DNA from: an uncultured Eubacterium sp. | Lineage (GTDB): Bacteria > Bacillota > Clostridia > Lachnospirales > CAG-274 | Direction of reading: 5' to 3' | DNA: 64,000 nucleotides | Assembly (NCBI GenBank): GCA_900545305.1 | Contig: UQYD01000004.1 | Span: 31,318 to 95,317, forward strand | Shown: piece after piece, positions 47,040-55,159 of the stretch | Numbering within the stretch: position 1 is the first letter of the stretch | Layout of the letters: the number at the start of each line of letters is the position of its first letter | Program-made: the position numbers and the translations under genes | Notes under the pieces: model-generated | What the model was told of the DNA's origin: nothing | The model's input: the letters and a program-made list of their open reading frames with translations, nothing else | Database searches by the model: none

Positions 47040-47046
47040 ATACCCC

Positions 47047-47613
47047 TTAAAACTTAATTATACAGCCTATTACAGCAGAAAACGCAATATACATAATAGG
47101 GTGTTTTTTATACTTTACCATTAAAATATAGAGTATAACAGCAAATATAATTGACTTGATTTCAAATAAATCTGTTACATTTCCTGTCTGCTTAAATAAG
47201 TCTACGTTTATTAAAGCCTCTTTCATTACTAAAACTGCAGCACCTGCTATAAGTCCCATTGATGCTGGTCTAATACCATATATAACCTTTTGTACTGTGG
47301 GATTATCCTTTGCTTTATCAAGTATTTTTGCCACAATAAGTATTACAATTATGGAAGGTATTACAAGACCTACGGTAGCACAAATACCACCAAATACACC
47401 ACCGGTTGTAAAACCTACATAAGTTGACATATTTACACCCATTGGTCCGGGAGTTGACTCAGAAACAGCCACCATATCCATAAGCTGTGATGTACTAAAC
47501 CAATCTGGGTGCGTACCTGCCAAATTATATAGGAAAGGTAATGTTGCCATACCTCCACCAATAGCAAAAAGTCCTATTTTGAAAAATTCGTAAAACAATT
47601 TAACTATCAGCAT
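47047..47613 (-). CDS. chrA: Half-size chromate transporter (CHR domain), second of pair
   Basis: A 188-residue single-CHR-domain membrane protein. FFKIGLFAIGGGMATLPFL at the N-terminus and SESTPGPMGVNMSTYVGF are the conserved motifs. About five to six membrane segments. Short-chain ChrA proteins act as pairs of opposite topology. It overlaps the upstream partner by 7 bases, with GGGAGG before its ATG. The true substrate may be sulphate or another oxyanion rather than chromate. Confidence 0.9.
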   Translation of the reverse strand: MLIVKLFYEFFKIGLFAIGGGMATLPFLYNLAGTHPDWFSTSQLMDMVAVSESTPGPMGVNMSTYVGFTTGGVFGGICATVGLVIPSIIVILIVAKILDKAKDNPTVQKVIYGIRPASMGLIAGAAVLVMKEALINVDLFKQTGNVTDLFEIKSIIFAVILYILMVKYKKHPIMYIAFSAVIGCIIKF

Positions 47614-48155
47614 TTCTTTTTACCTCCCAACGTCTTAAATAAAAAGCCTAAAAAACCTGAGCCTAATACAAAGAATATAGGAGATATATTTAAAAAGCTG
47701 GAAAGCACAAGAACTATAACAAACATTACAAGACCAAATTTATCTGTAATAGCTGTTTTCCAAAGATTTACAGTTGCATTTATAATAAGAACGCACACAC
47801 AAATCCTTATGCCGGAAAAAGCATTTTGCACAATTTCAATATGGGCAAAATTTTCAAGTAAAGTTCCTATAATAGTTATAATTACAATAGATGGTGTTAT
47901 AAAGCCCAGAGTAGCTATAATTCCACCAAAATTTCCAGCCAATTTATTGCCTACAAATGTAGAAGTATTTACAGCTATAACCCCAGGTGTACACTGACCT
48001 AAAGCATAATAATCTATAATTTCCTCTTTTGTTACCCAACCTCTTTTTAGGACTAATTCTCTTTCAAGTATGGGGAGCATAGCATATCCTCCGCCAAAGC
48101 ATACAGCTCCCATTTTTACAAATATCCAGTATAAATTAAGTAATTTTTTCCACAT
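47607..48155 (-). CDS. chrA: Half-size chromate transporter (CHR domain), first of pair
   Basis: A 182-residue partner of the gene above. FVKMGAVCFGGGYAMLPIL and ALGQCTPGVIAVNTSTFVG are the paralogous CHR motifs. The frame opens at 48197, but MWKKLLNLYW at 48155 follows TTGGGGAGAAAA. The two together equal one long-chain ChrA. It lies downstream of the PL9 terminator, and the pair precedes phoPR, from which it seems separate. Confidence 0.9.
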   Translation of the reverse strand: MWKKLLNLYWIFVKMGAVCFGGGYAMLPILERELVLKRGWVTKEEIIDYYALGQCTPGVIAVNTSTFVGNKLAGNFGGIIATLGFITPSIVIITIIGTLLENFAHIEIVQNAFSGIRICVCVLIINATVNLWKTAITDKFGLVMFVIVLVLSSFLNISPIFFVLGSGFLGFLFKTLGGKKKC

Positions 48156-48174
48156 AATTTTCTCCCCAATTAAC

Positions 48175-48214
48175 GCAAAAAACTGCTGTATTAACATAAC
48201 ACAGCAGTTTTTAA
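48175..48214 (-). terminator. Terminator of the PL9 gene
   Basis: AAAACTGCTGT/ACAGCAGTTTT followed by TTTTTTGCG on the minus strand. Confidence 0.85.
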
Positions 48215-48222
48215 AGTCTATA

Positions 48223-49950
48223 TTATTTTGTCAAAGCAAAGATGTCATTAAACCAAACAATACCTGGAATTTTATTTTCTCTAATAGACTGCTGAAGTGA
48301 ATCACTAAGAGCAGTTGTAGCATTTCTCACTGCGTCCTGTGTACTAGCATCCGGAGTAATAACTGTCTTGCCTTCTGGTAAGAAGTCATCAATAGCACCA
48401 TTGAAACCAAAGCAATTATCAAACTGCTGAATGTTCATAAGTTCCATACGGTAGTTAGAGTTACCACTCTGACCCTTCTTGCCCTTGAAACCGTTGTCAA
48501 ATGCTATTGTATTTTCCATATCAATAGTAGCCTTTGAGTTATTTTCATCAAAACCCTTCTGACCATTGTTGAAAGCTATACAGTTCTTAACAGTTCTTGT
48601 ACTAGCTGATGTTGTATACTTACTACCAAACTTGAAACCATTTGGATTACCGTCCCAGTTTTCATAGCTAATATCTGAACCCTTAATAGACTTACCAAAC
48701 TTAGTAAGTGTAATATTTGGCCAATTGTTTACATCAAGCTGTCTGTTATTATACTTAGCTTCAAAATCTGGGTCAGCCTTAATCATAGCCTGAACATAAA
48801 GTAAATCCTTATCAAGTGGTAAGTTGTTTTCATAATCCCACTTACCGTTGTAAATATCGTAGTCACCATTGTGGTAGCAAAGACATTCAATGTAATCAAG
48901 GTGATATGGAGAATCGCCTGAGTAGTTATAACTATCCCAACCGTCATCACCGTTTTCCCAAGCTCTACAAGCAAAGAACTTGTTATTCTTGCCGGCATTA
49001 AGCTTTACAGAGAAACCATCAGCGTCACTACCTAATTTCTGAACTAAATCACAGTTTCTGTAAGAGTCTACACCAATAAATGTATTGTCGTGACCACCGG
49101 CAGTTACTGAAATACCTGAGTTATTATTATACTTAAATACACAGTTCTGAACAATACAGTTACCTGAATTTGAGTTCTTAATTCTCATACCACAGTCCGG
49201 TGCATTTTTAACAATAAGGTTTTTAAAGTTATAGTAAGAACCCTTGCTTACATAAATACCTGTACCATTTTCACCTGTACTATTCTTTGAATCTCTAAAC
49301 TTAGCAAAATCAATAGCTGGATAAGAACCGTCAGCCTTTTCAACACCAATTAATGAAATATTTGCATTTGATGTAGCAAGCTTAATCTGTTCTGTAGCAT
49401 TAATATCGTCAGTAATGTAAATTGCCTTCTGACCACTCTTTTTAGCACAATCAGAAAGAGCTGACTTTAATTCGCTGAAATTACTTACATTTACTGTATA
49501 GTCAAAGTTTTCAGGAACTGTATTAAATCCCTCTGGAATTGTTGTTTCTTCAGTAGTTCCTTCTGTTGTTACCTGAGTAGTAGTTTCTGTTGTAGTAACA
49601 GTTGTTGTCTCTGTTGTTGTAGCAGTAGTAGTTTGTGTTGTTGTTTCTGTACTGCCACCAATAGGAGCAAATTTAACACTATCATTTAATACTTTCTGCA
49701 AAATAAGGCTTGCATCATCTGCATTAACTACCTTATCCCCATTTACATCACAGTAAACACTATATTCTTCATCAGCCATTGGCACTTTGAAAGTAGAATC
49801 AAGGGTTTTCTGTAAAACATAAGCACTATCTTTAGCAGTAAGTATTCCGTCTGAATCTGCATCACCCTGTACACTGTTGCTTGCAAAAGCTGTAGTACAA
49901 CCTAAAATAGTCAATGCCGAAACAGCAAATATTCCTAACAATTTTTTCAT
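48223..49950 (-). CDS. Secreted PL9 pectate lyase with N-terminal dockerin
   Basis: A 575-residue calcium-dependent pectate lyase. A signal peptide (about 1-23) is followed directly by a dockerin (about 27-95) with GDADSDGILTAKDS and CDVNGDKVVNADDAS and the shared LDSTFKVP. A Thr/Glu-rich linker (about 100-140) leads to the PL9 beta-helix (about 150-550). The hallmark calcium-site sequence is SDADGFSVKLNAG with WENGDDGWDSYN, and NPNGFKFGS supplies the likely catalytic Lys. The N-terminal dockerin is unusual beside the C-terminal or internal ones of its neighbours. It is a single-gene unit with AAAGGAG before the ATG. Confidence 0.93.
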   Translation of the reverse strand: MKKLLGIFAVSALTILGCTTAFASNSVQGDADSDGILTAKDSAYVLQKTLDSTFKVPMADEEYSVYCDVNGDKVVNADDASLILQKVLNDSVKFAPIGGSTETTTQTTTATTTETTTVTTTETTTQVTTEGTTEETTIPEGFNTVPENFDYTVNVSNFSELKSALSDCAKKSGQKAIYITDDINATEQIKLATSNANISLIGVEKADGSYPAIDFAKFRDSKNSTGENGTGIYVSKGSYYNFKNLIVKNAPDCGMRIKNSNSGNCIVQNCVFKYNNNSGISVTAGGHDNTFIGVDSYRNCDLVQKLGSDADGFSVKLNAGKNNKFFACRAWENGDDGWDSYNYSGDSPYHLDYIECLCYHNGDYDIYNGKWDYENNLPLDKDLLYVQAMIKADPDFEAKYNNRQLDVNNWPNITLTKFGKSIKGSDISYENWDGNPNGFKFGSKYTTSASTRTVKNCIAFNNGQKGFDENNSKATIDMENTIAFDNGFKGKKGQSGNSNYRMELMNIQQFDNCFGFNGAIDDFLPEGKTVITPDASTQDAVRNATTALSDSLQQSIRENKIPGIVWFNDIFALTK

Positions 49951-50032
49951 ATTTTTCTCTCCTTTAGAGTAATATTTGCCCCATTAGTATTTTTTAACAA
50001 TTTGTAAACATCTTAAACATTATAATTCCTTT

Positions 50033-51820
50033 TTATTCCTCTGTCAACAAATTTTCCATTTCATCTAAAAGATTGGCAAATACTTCCATAGCCTTTTCTA
50101 CAGGTTCAGCAGTTGTCATATCTACACCGGCACCCTTTAAAAGGTCAATAGAGTATTTAGAAGAACCACCCTTTAAGAAATTAATATAATCATCCTTGCC
50201 ATTTTCCTTTAATATTCTCTGTGAAAGAGCAATAGCTGCTGAATATCCTGTAGCATACTGATAAACATAAAAAGCAGTATAGAAATGAGGTATTCTAGCC
50301 CATTCCCAGGATATTTTTTCATCAATATTTATTTCATCACCGTAGTACTTCTTGTTAAGGTTATAGTAAATTTCATTTAATTCTTCCTTTGTAAGAGCCT
50401 CTCCGGCCTCATCACGTCTATGAACTTCAAGCTCAAATTCAGCAAACATAGTCTGACGGAAAAGAGTACCTCTAAACTGTTCAAGATAGTAGTTAATAAG
50501 GTATTTTCTCTGGTTCTTGTCTTCAGTAGTCTTTAATAAATGTTCCATTAAGATGGCTTCATTTACTGTTGATGCAACTTCTGCAACAAATATAGTGTAA
50601 TCTCCGTAAACTACAGGCTGAGTTGACCAAGTATAGTGAGAGTGCATAGAGTGACCCATTTCGTGAATAAGTGTAAACATAGAGTCTACAGTGCCATTAT
50701 AGTTCATAGAAACAAATGGGTGGCAACCGTAAGCACCCCAAGAATATGCACCACTTCTCTTACCCTTGTTTTCGTACTTATCTACCCATCTGTCAGTGTC
50801 AAGTGCCTTATTAAACACCTTGCAATAGTCCTCACCTAAAGGTTTAACAGCTTCCTTAACAGTTTCAACAGCTTCTTCATAAGTCTTTTTAGTGTCAATA
50901 TCCTTTACAATAGGAGTATAAAGGTCATACATATTCAAATCATCAAGACCTAATGCCTTTTTACGAATAGAAATATATCTGTGCATTAAGTTAAGGTTTT
51001 TGTTTACAGTATCAATAAGCTGTGTATAAACTTCTGTTGGAATGTTGTTAGGCTCTAAATGTGCTTCAAGTGATGAACCATACTTTCTTACCTTTGCACC
51101 AAAGCTATCTACCTTTACAGAACCGCTGTAAGATGCTGTAATTGTGTTAAGCTGTTTTTTGTATGTGTCATAAAGAGCATTAAAAGCTGATTTTCTTAAA
51201 ACTCTGTCACTGCTTTCAAGATAAGAAATAAATGTGCCATGAGTTAATTTATGGCTTTCGCCCTTACTGTCTACAACATCAGGGAAAGTCATATCTGCAT
51301 TATTGAGCATATAGAAAACATTAGAAGGCACACCTGCTACTTCCTGCATCTGTGCAAGTATTTCTTCCTTGTCCTGTGTCAAAATATGTTCCTTACTGCG
51401 AAGAATATCTTTCAAATAGTGAGCATATAATTTAAGAGGCTCTGTTTCAACAGCCTTTAAGATTTCATCTTCTGGCAAAAGTGCAATAGATGAGTCAATA
51501 AAAGCTGAAGCAGCCTGAACAAGTGAAGAAAGTCTTGCTGCCTTGCTATCCATTGCCTGATAGAAACTATTGTCACTATCTTCATTTGCTCTAAGCCCTG
51601 CGTATACATATACTCTTTCAGTATTTAAGTATACTTCATCTCTGAAGTTAAGGCATTCATAGATGTTAGCCATTGTAAGAGGCTTAAATTTATCAAAGCC
51701 ACTAAGGCTATTTTCTATATCGTCATAAAGTTTTTGCCATGCTTCGTCACTTGAGAATAAGTCTTCAACACTCCATTTATCCTCAGGTAAAATCTCATTT
51801 CTATTTTTTAATTCTGACAT
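50033..51820 (-). CDS. pepF: Oligoendopeptidase F
   Basis: A 595-residue M3B zinc peptidase of the cytoplasm that trims short peptides. The zinc site HEMGHSMHSHY (about 395) with the downstream Glu in FVAEVASTVNEA is complete. The N-terminal helical domain (EDKWSVEDLFSS, VYAGLRANEDSDNS) and GAYSWGAYGCHPFVSMNY match the family. It is divergent from glgA across a 170-base AT-rich gap that should hold both promoters. Confidence 0.95.
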   Translation of the reverse strand: MSELKNRNEILPEDKWSVEDLFSSDEAWQKLYDDIENSLSGFDKFKPLTMANIYECLNFRDEVYLNTERVYVYAGLRANEDSDNSFYQAMDSKAARLSSLVQAASAFIDSSIALLPEDEILKAVETEPLKLYAHYLKDILRSKEHILTQDKEEILAQMQEVAGVPSNVFYMLNNADMTFPDVVDSKGESHKLTHGTFISYLESSDRVLRKSAFNALYDTYKKQLNTITASYSGSVKVDSFGAKVRKYGSSLEAHLEPNNIPTEVYTQLIDTVNKNLNLMHRYISIRKKALGLDDLNMYDLYTPIVKDIDTKKTYEEAVETVKEAVKPLGEDYCKVFNKALDTDRWVDKYENKGKRSGAYSWGAYGCHPFVSMNYNGTVDSMFTLIHEMGHSMHSHYTWSTQPVVYGDYTIFVAEVASTVNEAILMEHLLKTTEDKNQRKYLINYYLEQFRGTLFRQTMFAEFELEVHRRDEAGEALTKEELNEIYYNLNKKYYGDEINIDEKISWEWARIPHFYTAFYVYQYATGYSAAIALSQRILKENGKDDYINFLKGGSSKYSIDLLKGAGVDMTTAEPVEKAMEVFANLLDEMENLLTEE

Positions 51821-51992
51821 TTAAAATTTTCTCCTTTTTTTCTTGATAAATGAATTATAACATAGTATAATTATAATATAAATATGTAAAAAATAAACAA
51901 AAAAATTCAAATAATATTTACAAATCTAAGCAGTTTGTAAATAACGACATTATTTCTCAATTTTCGGTTTATTCAGACAGGAGGTTTTTTGT

Positions 51993-53468
51993 ATGGGTCT
52001 TAAAGTATTATTTGTTGCTTCTGAAGTTGCACCATATGCCAAGAGTGGTGGACTGGGTGATGTTGCCGGTTCTTTACCAAGAGCATTAAGAAATGCCGGT
52101 GTTGATGCAAGAGTTGTTTTTCCTAAGTACAGAACCATTAAGGACGAGTGCCTTACTAGCTGTGAATATATAAAGTCTTTTGATGTAACCCTTGATTGGC
52201 GTACTCAAAAGGCAGATATTTTTACAATGCACACAGACGTGCCTACTTACCTTATAGGTAATGACTACTACTTTGGTCGTTCCGGCTACTACGGCTATGG
52301 CGATGATGATGAAAGATTTGCTTTCTTCTGTAAAGCTGCTATTGAGTTTTTAAGCTATATAGACGATGATTTTATGCCTGACATTATACATTGTAATGAC
52401 TGGCAGACTGGTCCAATGTGCGTCTACTTAAAAGACAAGTACTCACTTATTAAGGACTACAAAAATATTCGTACATTATATACTGTTCATAATCTCCAGT
52501 ATCAGGGTATGTTCCCTAAACACGCTCTTAGTATGATGGAATTAGACGAAAATTATTACTTCACAAATGATAAATTGGAATTTTATAATATGACAAGTTT
52601 TATGAAAGCCGGTCTTTTATATGCTGATGCTATCAGTACAGTAAGTAAAACATATGCTTATGAAGTTCAGACAGAACAGTATGGCTATGGTCTTGACGGT
52701 GTTTTAAGAGCTAGAAAAGATGACCTTTACGGTATCGTAAATGGTATTGACTATGATGCCAACAACCCTGAAACTAGCAAAAAGATTTATGCTAACTTCT
52801 CTGCTGAAGATTTAACTGGAAAGGCTAAAAATAAGGCTCAGCTTCAGAAAGATTTAGGACTTCCTGTTCGCCCTGATGTTCCGGTATTCAGTATTATTTC
52901 AAGACTTGTAGAACAGAAAGGTATTAACCTTGTTTTACAGGCAGCAGGAGAACTTCTTTCAAAGGACGTTCAGCTTGTTATTCTCGGTACTGGTGACTAT
53001 ACTTACGAAAATATGTTTAAGGATTTAGCTTATAGATACCCTGACAAGGTAAGTGCAAATATTCTCTTTGATGATGCACTTTCTCAGAAGATTTATGCAG
53101 CCAGTGATTTCTTCCTTATGCCTAGTCTTTTCGAACCTTGTGGTTTAGGTCAGCTTTTTGCTATGAGCTATGGTACTATTCCTGTTACTAGAACTACTGG
53201 TGGTTTAGTTGATACAGTAAAAGTTTATAACCCTGAAACTGGCGAAGGCAATGGATTCCAGTTCCAAGACTATGATGCTAATGGCTTAATATGGGCTATT
53301 AACGAGGGTCTTAAAGTTTATGCTGATAAGGCTCAATGGAATAAGGTAGTTCATAATGCTATTGAAACAAGATTTTCTTGGGACAGAAGTGCTAAGGAAT
53401 ACATTGATGTTTACAACAAAATTTTAGAGGAACACCCTCAGGAAAAAGAAGAAGAAGAAGAAAATTAA
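51993..53468 (+). CDS. glgA: Glycogen synthase (ADP-glucose type)
   Basis: A 491-residue GT5 enzyme that extends alpha-1,4-glucan from ADP-glucose. KVLFVASEVAPYAKSGGLGDVAGSLP (quoted here only in part as KSGGLGDVAG) is the N-terminal sugar-nucleotide motif. YTVHNLQYQGMFP, VNGIDYD, SRLVEQKG, and EPCGLGQLFAMSYGTIPVTR with TGGLVDTV complete the GT-B fold. The acidic tail (EEHPQEKEEEEE) is a low-complexity extension. ACAGGAGG precedes the ATG. No other glycogen gene is nearby. Confidence 0.96.
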   Translation: MGLKVLFVASEVAPYAKSGGLGDVAGSLPRALRNAGVDARVVFPKYRTIKDECLTSCEYIKSFDVTLDWRTQKADIFTMHTDVPTYLIGNDYYFGRSGYYGYGDDDERFAFFCKAAIEFLSYIDDDFMPDIIHCNDWQTGPMCVYLKDKYSLIKDYKNIRTLYTVHNLQYQGMFPKHALSMMELDENYYFTNDKLEFYNMTSFMKAGLLYADAISTVSKTYAYEVQTEQYGYGLDGVLRARKDDLYGIVNGIDYDANNPETSKKIYANFSAEDLTGKAKNKAQLQKDLGLPVRPDVPVFSIISRLVEQKGINLVLQAAGELLSKDVQLVILGTGDYTYENMFKDLAYRYPDKVSANILFDDALSQKIYAASDFFLMPSLFEPCGLGQLFAMSYGTIPVTRTTGGLVDTVKVYNPETGEGNGFQFQDYDANGLIWAINEGLKVYADKAQWNKVVHNAIETRFSWDRSAKEYIDVYNKILEEHPQEKEEEEEN

Positions 53469-53510
53469 TTATTTTTAGGAGATTGCTTTTTGAAAATTAA
53501 TATAACATTG

Positions 53511-53571
53511 GATATTGTTTGCTAATCGGGAGGTTAGCAAAACAATATCAGCTTTCCTCCCAAAAGGAAAA
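53511..53571 (+). other. Structured leader or 3' UTR element between glgA and the RNHCP gene
   Basis: GATATTGTTTGCTAA (53511-53525) pairs with TTAGCAAAACAATATC (53534-53549). Its loop GGGAGG (53528-53533) is complementary to CCTCCC (53556-53561), and TTTCC/GGAAA forms a third, competing hairpin. This could be a pseudoknot or a switch. No T-tract follows, so it is not a simple terminator. Confidence 0.5.
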
Positions 53572-53605
53572 ATAGAAGTTATTTGACTTTTATGGAGGAA
53601 TAAAA

Positions 53606-54031
53606 ATGAATAGAGAAAATAAACGCAAAAAATATGAAAAGGGATATTATAAAAATCATCCTTGTAATGATACTTTTACTTGTAAGGTTTGTGGTCGCCC
53701 TGTAATTCCAAATGGTGCAGGCAGTGACCATAGAAATCATTGTCCTAACTGTCTTTCCAGTCTTCACGCTGATGAAGAACCCGGAGATAGAGCATCTGAC
53801 TGTGGTGGAATTATGGAACCTGTAGCTGTTTGGGTAAGAAAAAATGGCGAATGGGCAATTATACATCATTGCAAAAGATGTGGTAAACTTTCATCAAATA
53901 GAGTAGCTGCCGACGATAACCCAATGAAACTTATGAGTATAGCAATGAAACCCCTTTGCGAGCCACCTTTCCCACTAGAACGTATTGAGGAATTAACAGC
54001 CTTAATGGGTGGAGATGGTAGTTTGAAGTAA
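53606..54031 (+). CDS. RNHCP domain protein
   Basis: A 141-residue protein with the RNHCP signature itself (SDHRNHCPNCLSSLH), preceded by FTCKVCGRPV and followed by IIHHCKRCGKLSSNR, giving three Cys pairs that probably bind zinc. The basic N-terminus (NRENKRKKYEKGYYK) suggests RNA or ribosome binding. The family's function is not established. ATG follows GGAGG. It is preceded by the structured element described above. Confidence 0.85.
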   Translation: MNRENKRKKYEKGYYKNHPCNDTFTCKVCGRPVIPNGAGSDHRNHCPNCLSSLHADEEPGDRASDCGGIMEPVAVWVRKNGEWAIIHHCKRCGKLSSNRVAADDNPMKLMSIAMKPLCEPPFPLERIEELTALMGGDGSLK

Positions 54032-54054
54032 GTATTTTTTGACCATTCAAATCA

Positions 54055-54075
54055 TCGGATTTATCTTTCCGATTC
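54055..54075 (+). repeat. Solo third hairpin of the dispersed repeat
   Basis: TCGGA/TCCGA around TTTATCTT followed by TTCA; hairpins 1 and 2 are absent. Confidence 0.7.
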
Positions 54076-54079
54076 ATAA

Positions 54080-54124
54080 AAAGAAAAGGAGTGCATACCT
54101 TGTGTTTGCACTCCTTGTTTTTAT
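54080..54124. terminator. Bidirectional terminator between the RNHCP and Abi genes
   Basis: AAGGAGTGCA/TGCACTCCTT with T-rich tracts in both directions. Confidence 0.85.
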
Positions 54125-55014
54125 TTTATGTTATTTTTTAATACTTCTTTATAATTTTTCGGAAAACCTATCAATTTTAAATCAATATATTCAATATTTT
54201 TATCAAAAACATTATATAAGTCATTTACCATTAACTGTTTAGTTTCTAAGTTTGGTAATCTTCTTAAAAGTACTAAAGAATAAGCAAATAAGCTATTATT
54301 GCTTATTTGAGGATTTTTCCTTAAAAATTGTTTAGTAAATCTAGCTGGTGGATTAAATTTTGTATTATATAATCTCGCAGTATGGGCACACCTATTTCTT
54401 AATACAGACAAACAATGTAAGTGATTTTCAAGTGTTTTATAGTTTACTCCTACCTCATCAGCTATTTTTGCTTTTTCTGAGATAAACATAGAACAATATA
54501 ATTTTGAAACATTTGAAAAAGTCATTAACTCAACCATTACCCATAACGGCATTTGCCCTTTATACTTATGTTTATGATGCTTTACAATTAAACTATCTTT
54601 ATAGTAATTTTCTTCCTTATTGAAGGTTTGCATAACCTCCCTATAACCTTTTTTATTATAAAAATTATTTTCATCATAATGTTGATTATATGGACTTTCT
54701 ATACATTTTTCAGTAGAAAATCCGTAAGCTATCTGGGTTTTATAGTAAACTTCTGCTATCTCGATATATTTCCGAAAAACAGCTCTTAAATCTTCATCAA
54801 ATTTATAAATTTTATATACTATCTTTAACGTTGTATCTTCTTTACATTCACTTTTATTTATGTTTTTTCTAAATTGCAGTGCATATCCCGTAAGTTTGTA
54901 ATAATTTATTTCAGAAAGTATATTTTTTGCTTTTTCTCTATCTAATATTTGTATTTTATTCTCTATTAATTTTTCAATTTGTTGTTCATAATTTAAAGGT
55001 TCTTTTAAATACAT
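54121..55014 (-). CDS. Abi_2-family (AbiD/AbiF-like) HEPN abortive-infection protein
   Basis: A 297-residue protein of the Abi_2 family. NILSEINYYKLTGYALQFR near the N-terminus and MPLWVMVELMTFSNVSKLY (154-172) are family marks. R206NRCAH211 is a HEPN RNase motif (R-x4-H), so an RNA-cleaving, growth-arresting toxin used against phage is likely. AbiF-type proteins have been proposed as ancestors of Cas13 and are reported to have partner RNAs. Here a short RNA with its own promoter and terminator ends 8 bases before AGGAG, so the gene needs terminator read-through, as in RNA-antitoxin loci such as ToxIN. It stands alone between the RNHCP gene and the cobalamin operon. Whether it belongs to AbiD or AbiF is not settled. 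Confidence 0.85.
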   Translation of the reverse strand: MYLKEPLNYEQQIEKLIENKIQILDREKAKNILSEINYYKLTGYALQFRKNINKSECKEDTTLKIVYKIYKFDEDLRAVFRKYIEIAEVYYKTQIAYGFSTEKCIESPYNQHYDENNFYNKKGYREVMQTFNKEENYYKDSLIVKHHKHKYKGQMPLWVMVELMTFSNVSKLYCSMFISEKAKIADEVGVNYKTLENHLHCLSVLRNRCAHTARLYNTKFNPPARFTKQFLRKNPQISNNSLFAYSLVLLRRLPNLETKQLMVNDLYNVFDKNIEYIDLKLIGFPKNYKEVLKNNIK

Positions 55015-55031
55015 ATTTTCTCCTAAAAAGT

Positions 55032-55105
55032 AAAAAAGCTGGGTAAATCACCCAGCCTGGTCCCCAATGTTAAAAATCACTTAATAACTTCGGGCAACTC
55101 TGTTG
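55032..55105 (-). ncRNA. Short RNA upstream of the Abi gene, putative antitoxin or guide-like RNA
   Basis: About 73 nt. A 5' tail (about 11 nt) leads to hairpin P1, 55085-55094 paired with 55063-55072: CCCGA and GTTA pair with TAAC and TTGGG, with one G-U pair, one A-A mismatch and a 12-nt loop. ACCAG and then terminator P2 follow: GCTGGGT (55050-55056) with ACCCAGC (55038-55044) and six T. The G-U pair supports minus-strand RNA. It has no open frame. Confidence 0.65.
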
Positions 55106-55110
55106 TTATT

Positions 55111-55139
55111 ATTATACTCCAAAATATATTTTTTTGCAA
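55111..55139 (-). promoter_or_regulatory. Sigma-A promoter of the Abi-associated RNA
   Basis: TTGCAA (55134-55139), a 17-base spacer and a consensus TATAAT (55111-55116). Transcription should start near 55104. Confidence 0.8.
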
Positions 55140-55159
55140 CTATAAATTTTTTACATTTT

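Noticed and set aside
53511..53549. Simple rho-independent terminator of glgA
   Set aside because: No T-tract follows the stem, and the loop is complementary to downstream sequence.
55032..55105. CRISPR repeat or array next to the Abi gene
   Set aside because: Only one hairpin unit, no repeat-spacer pattern, and no cas genes in the window.
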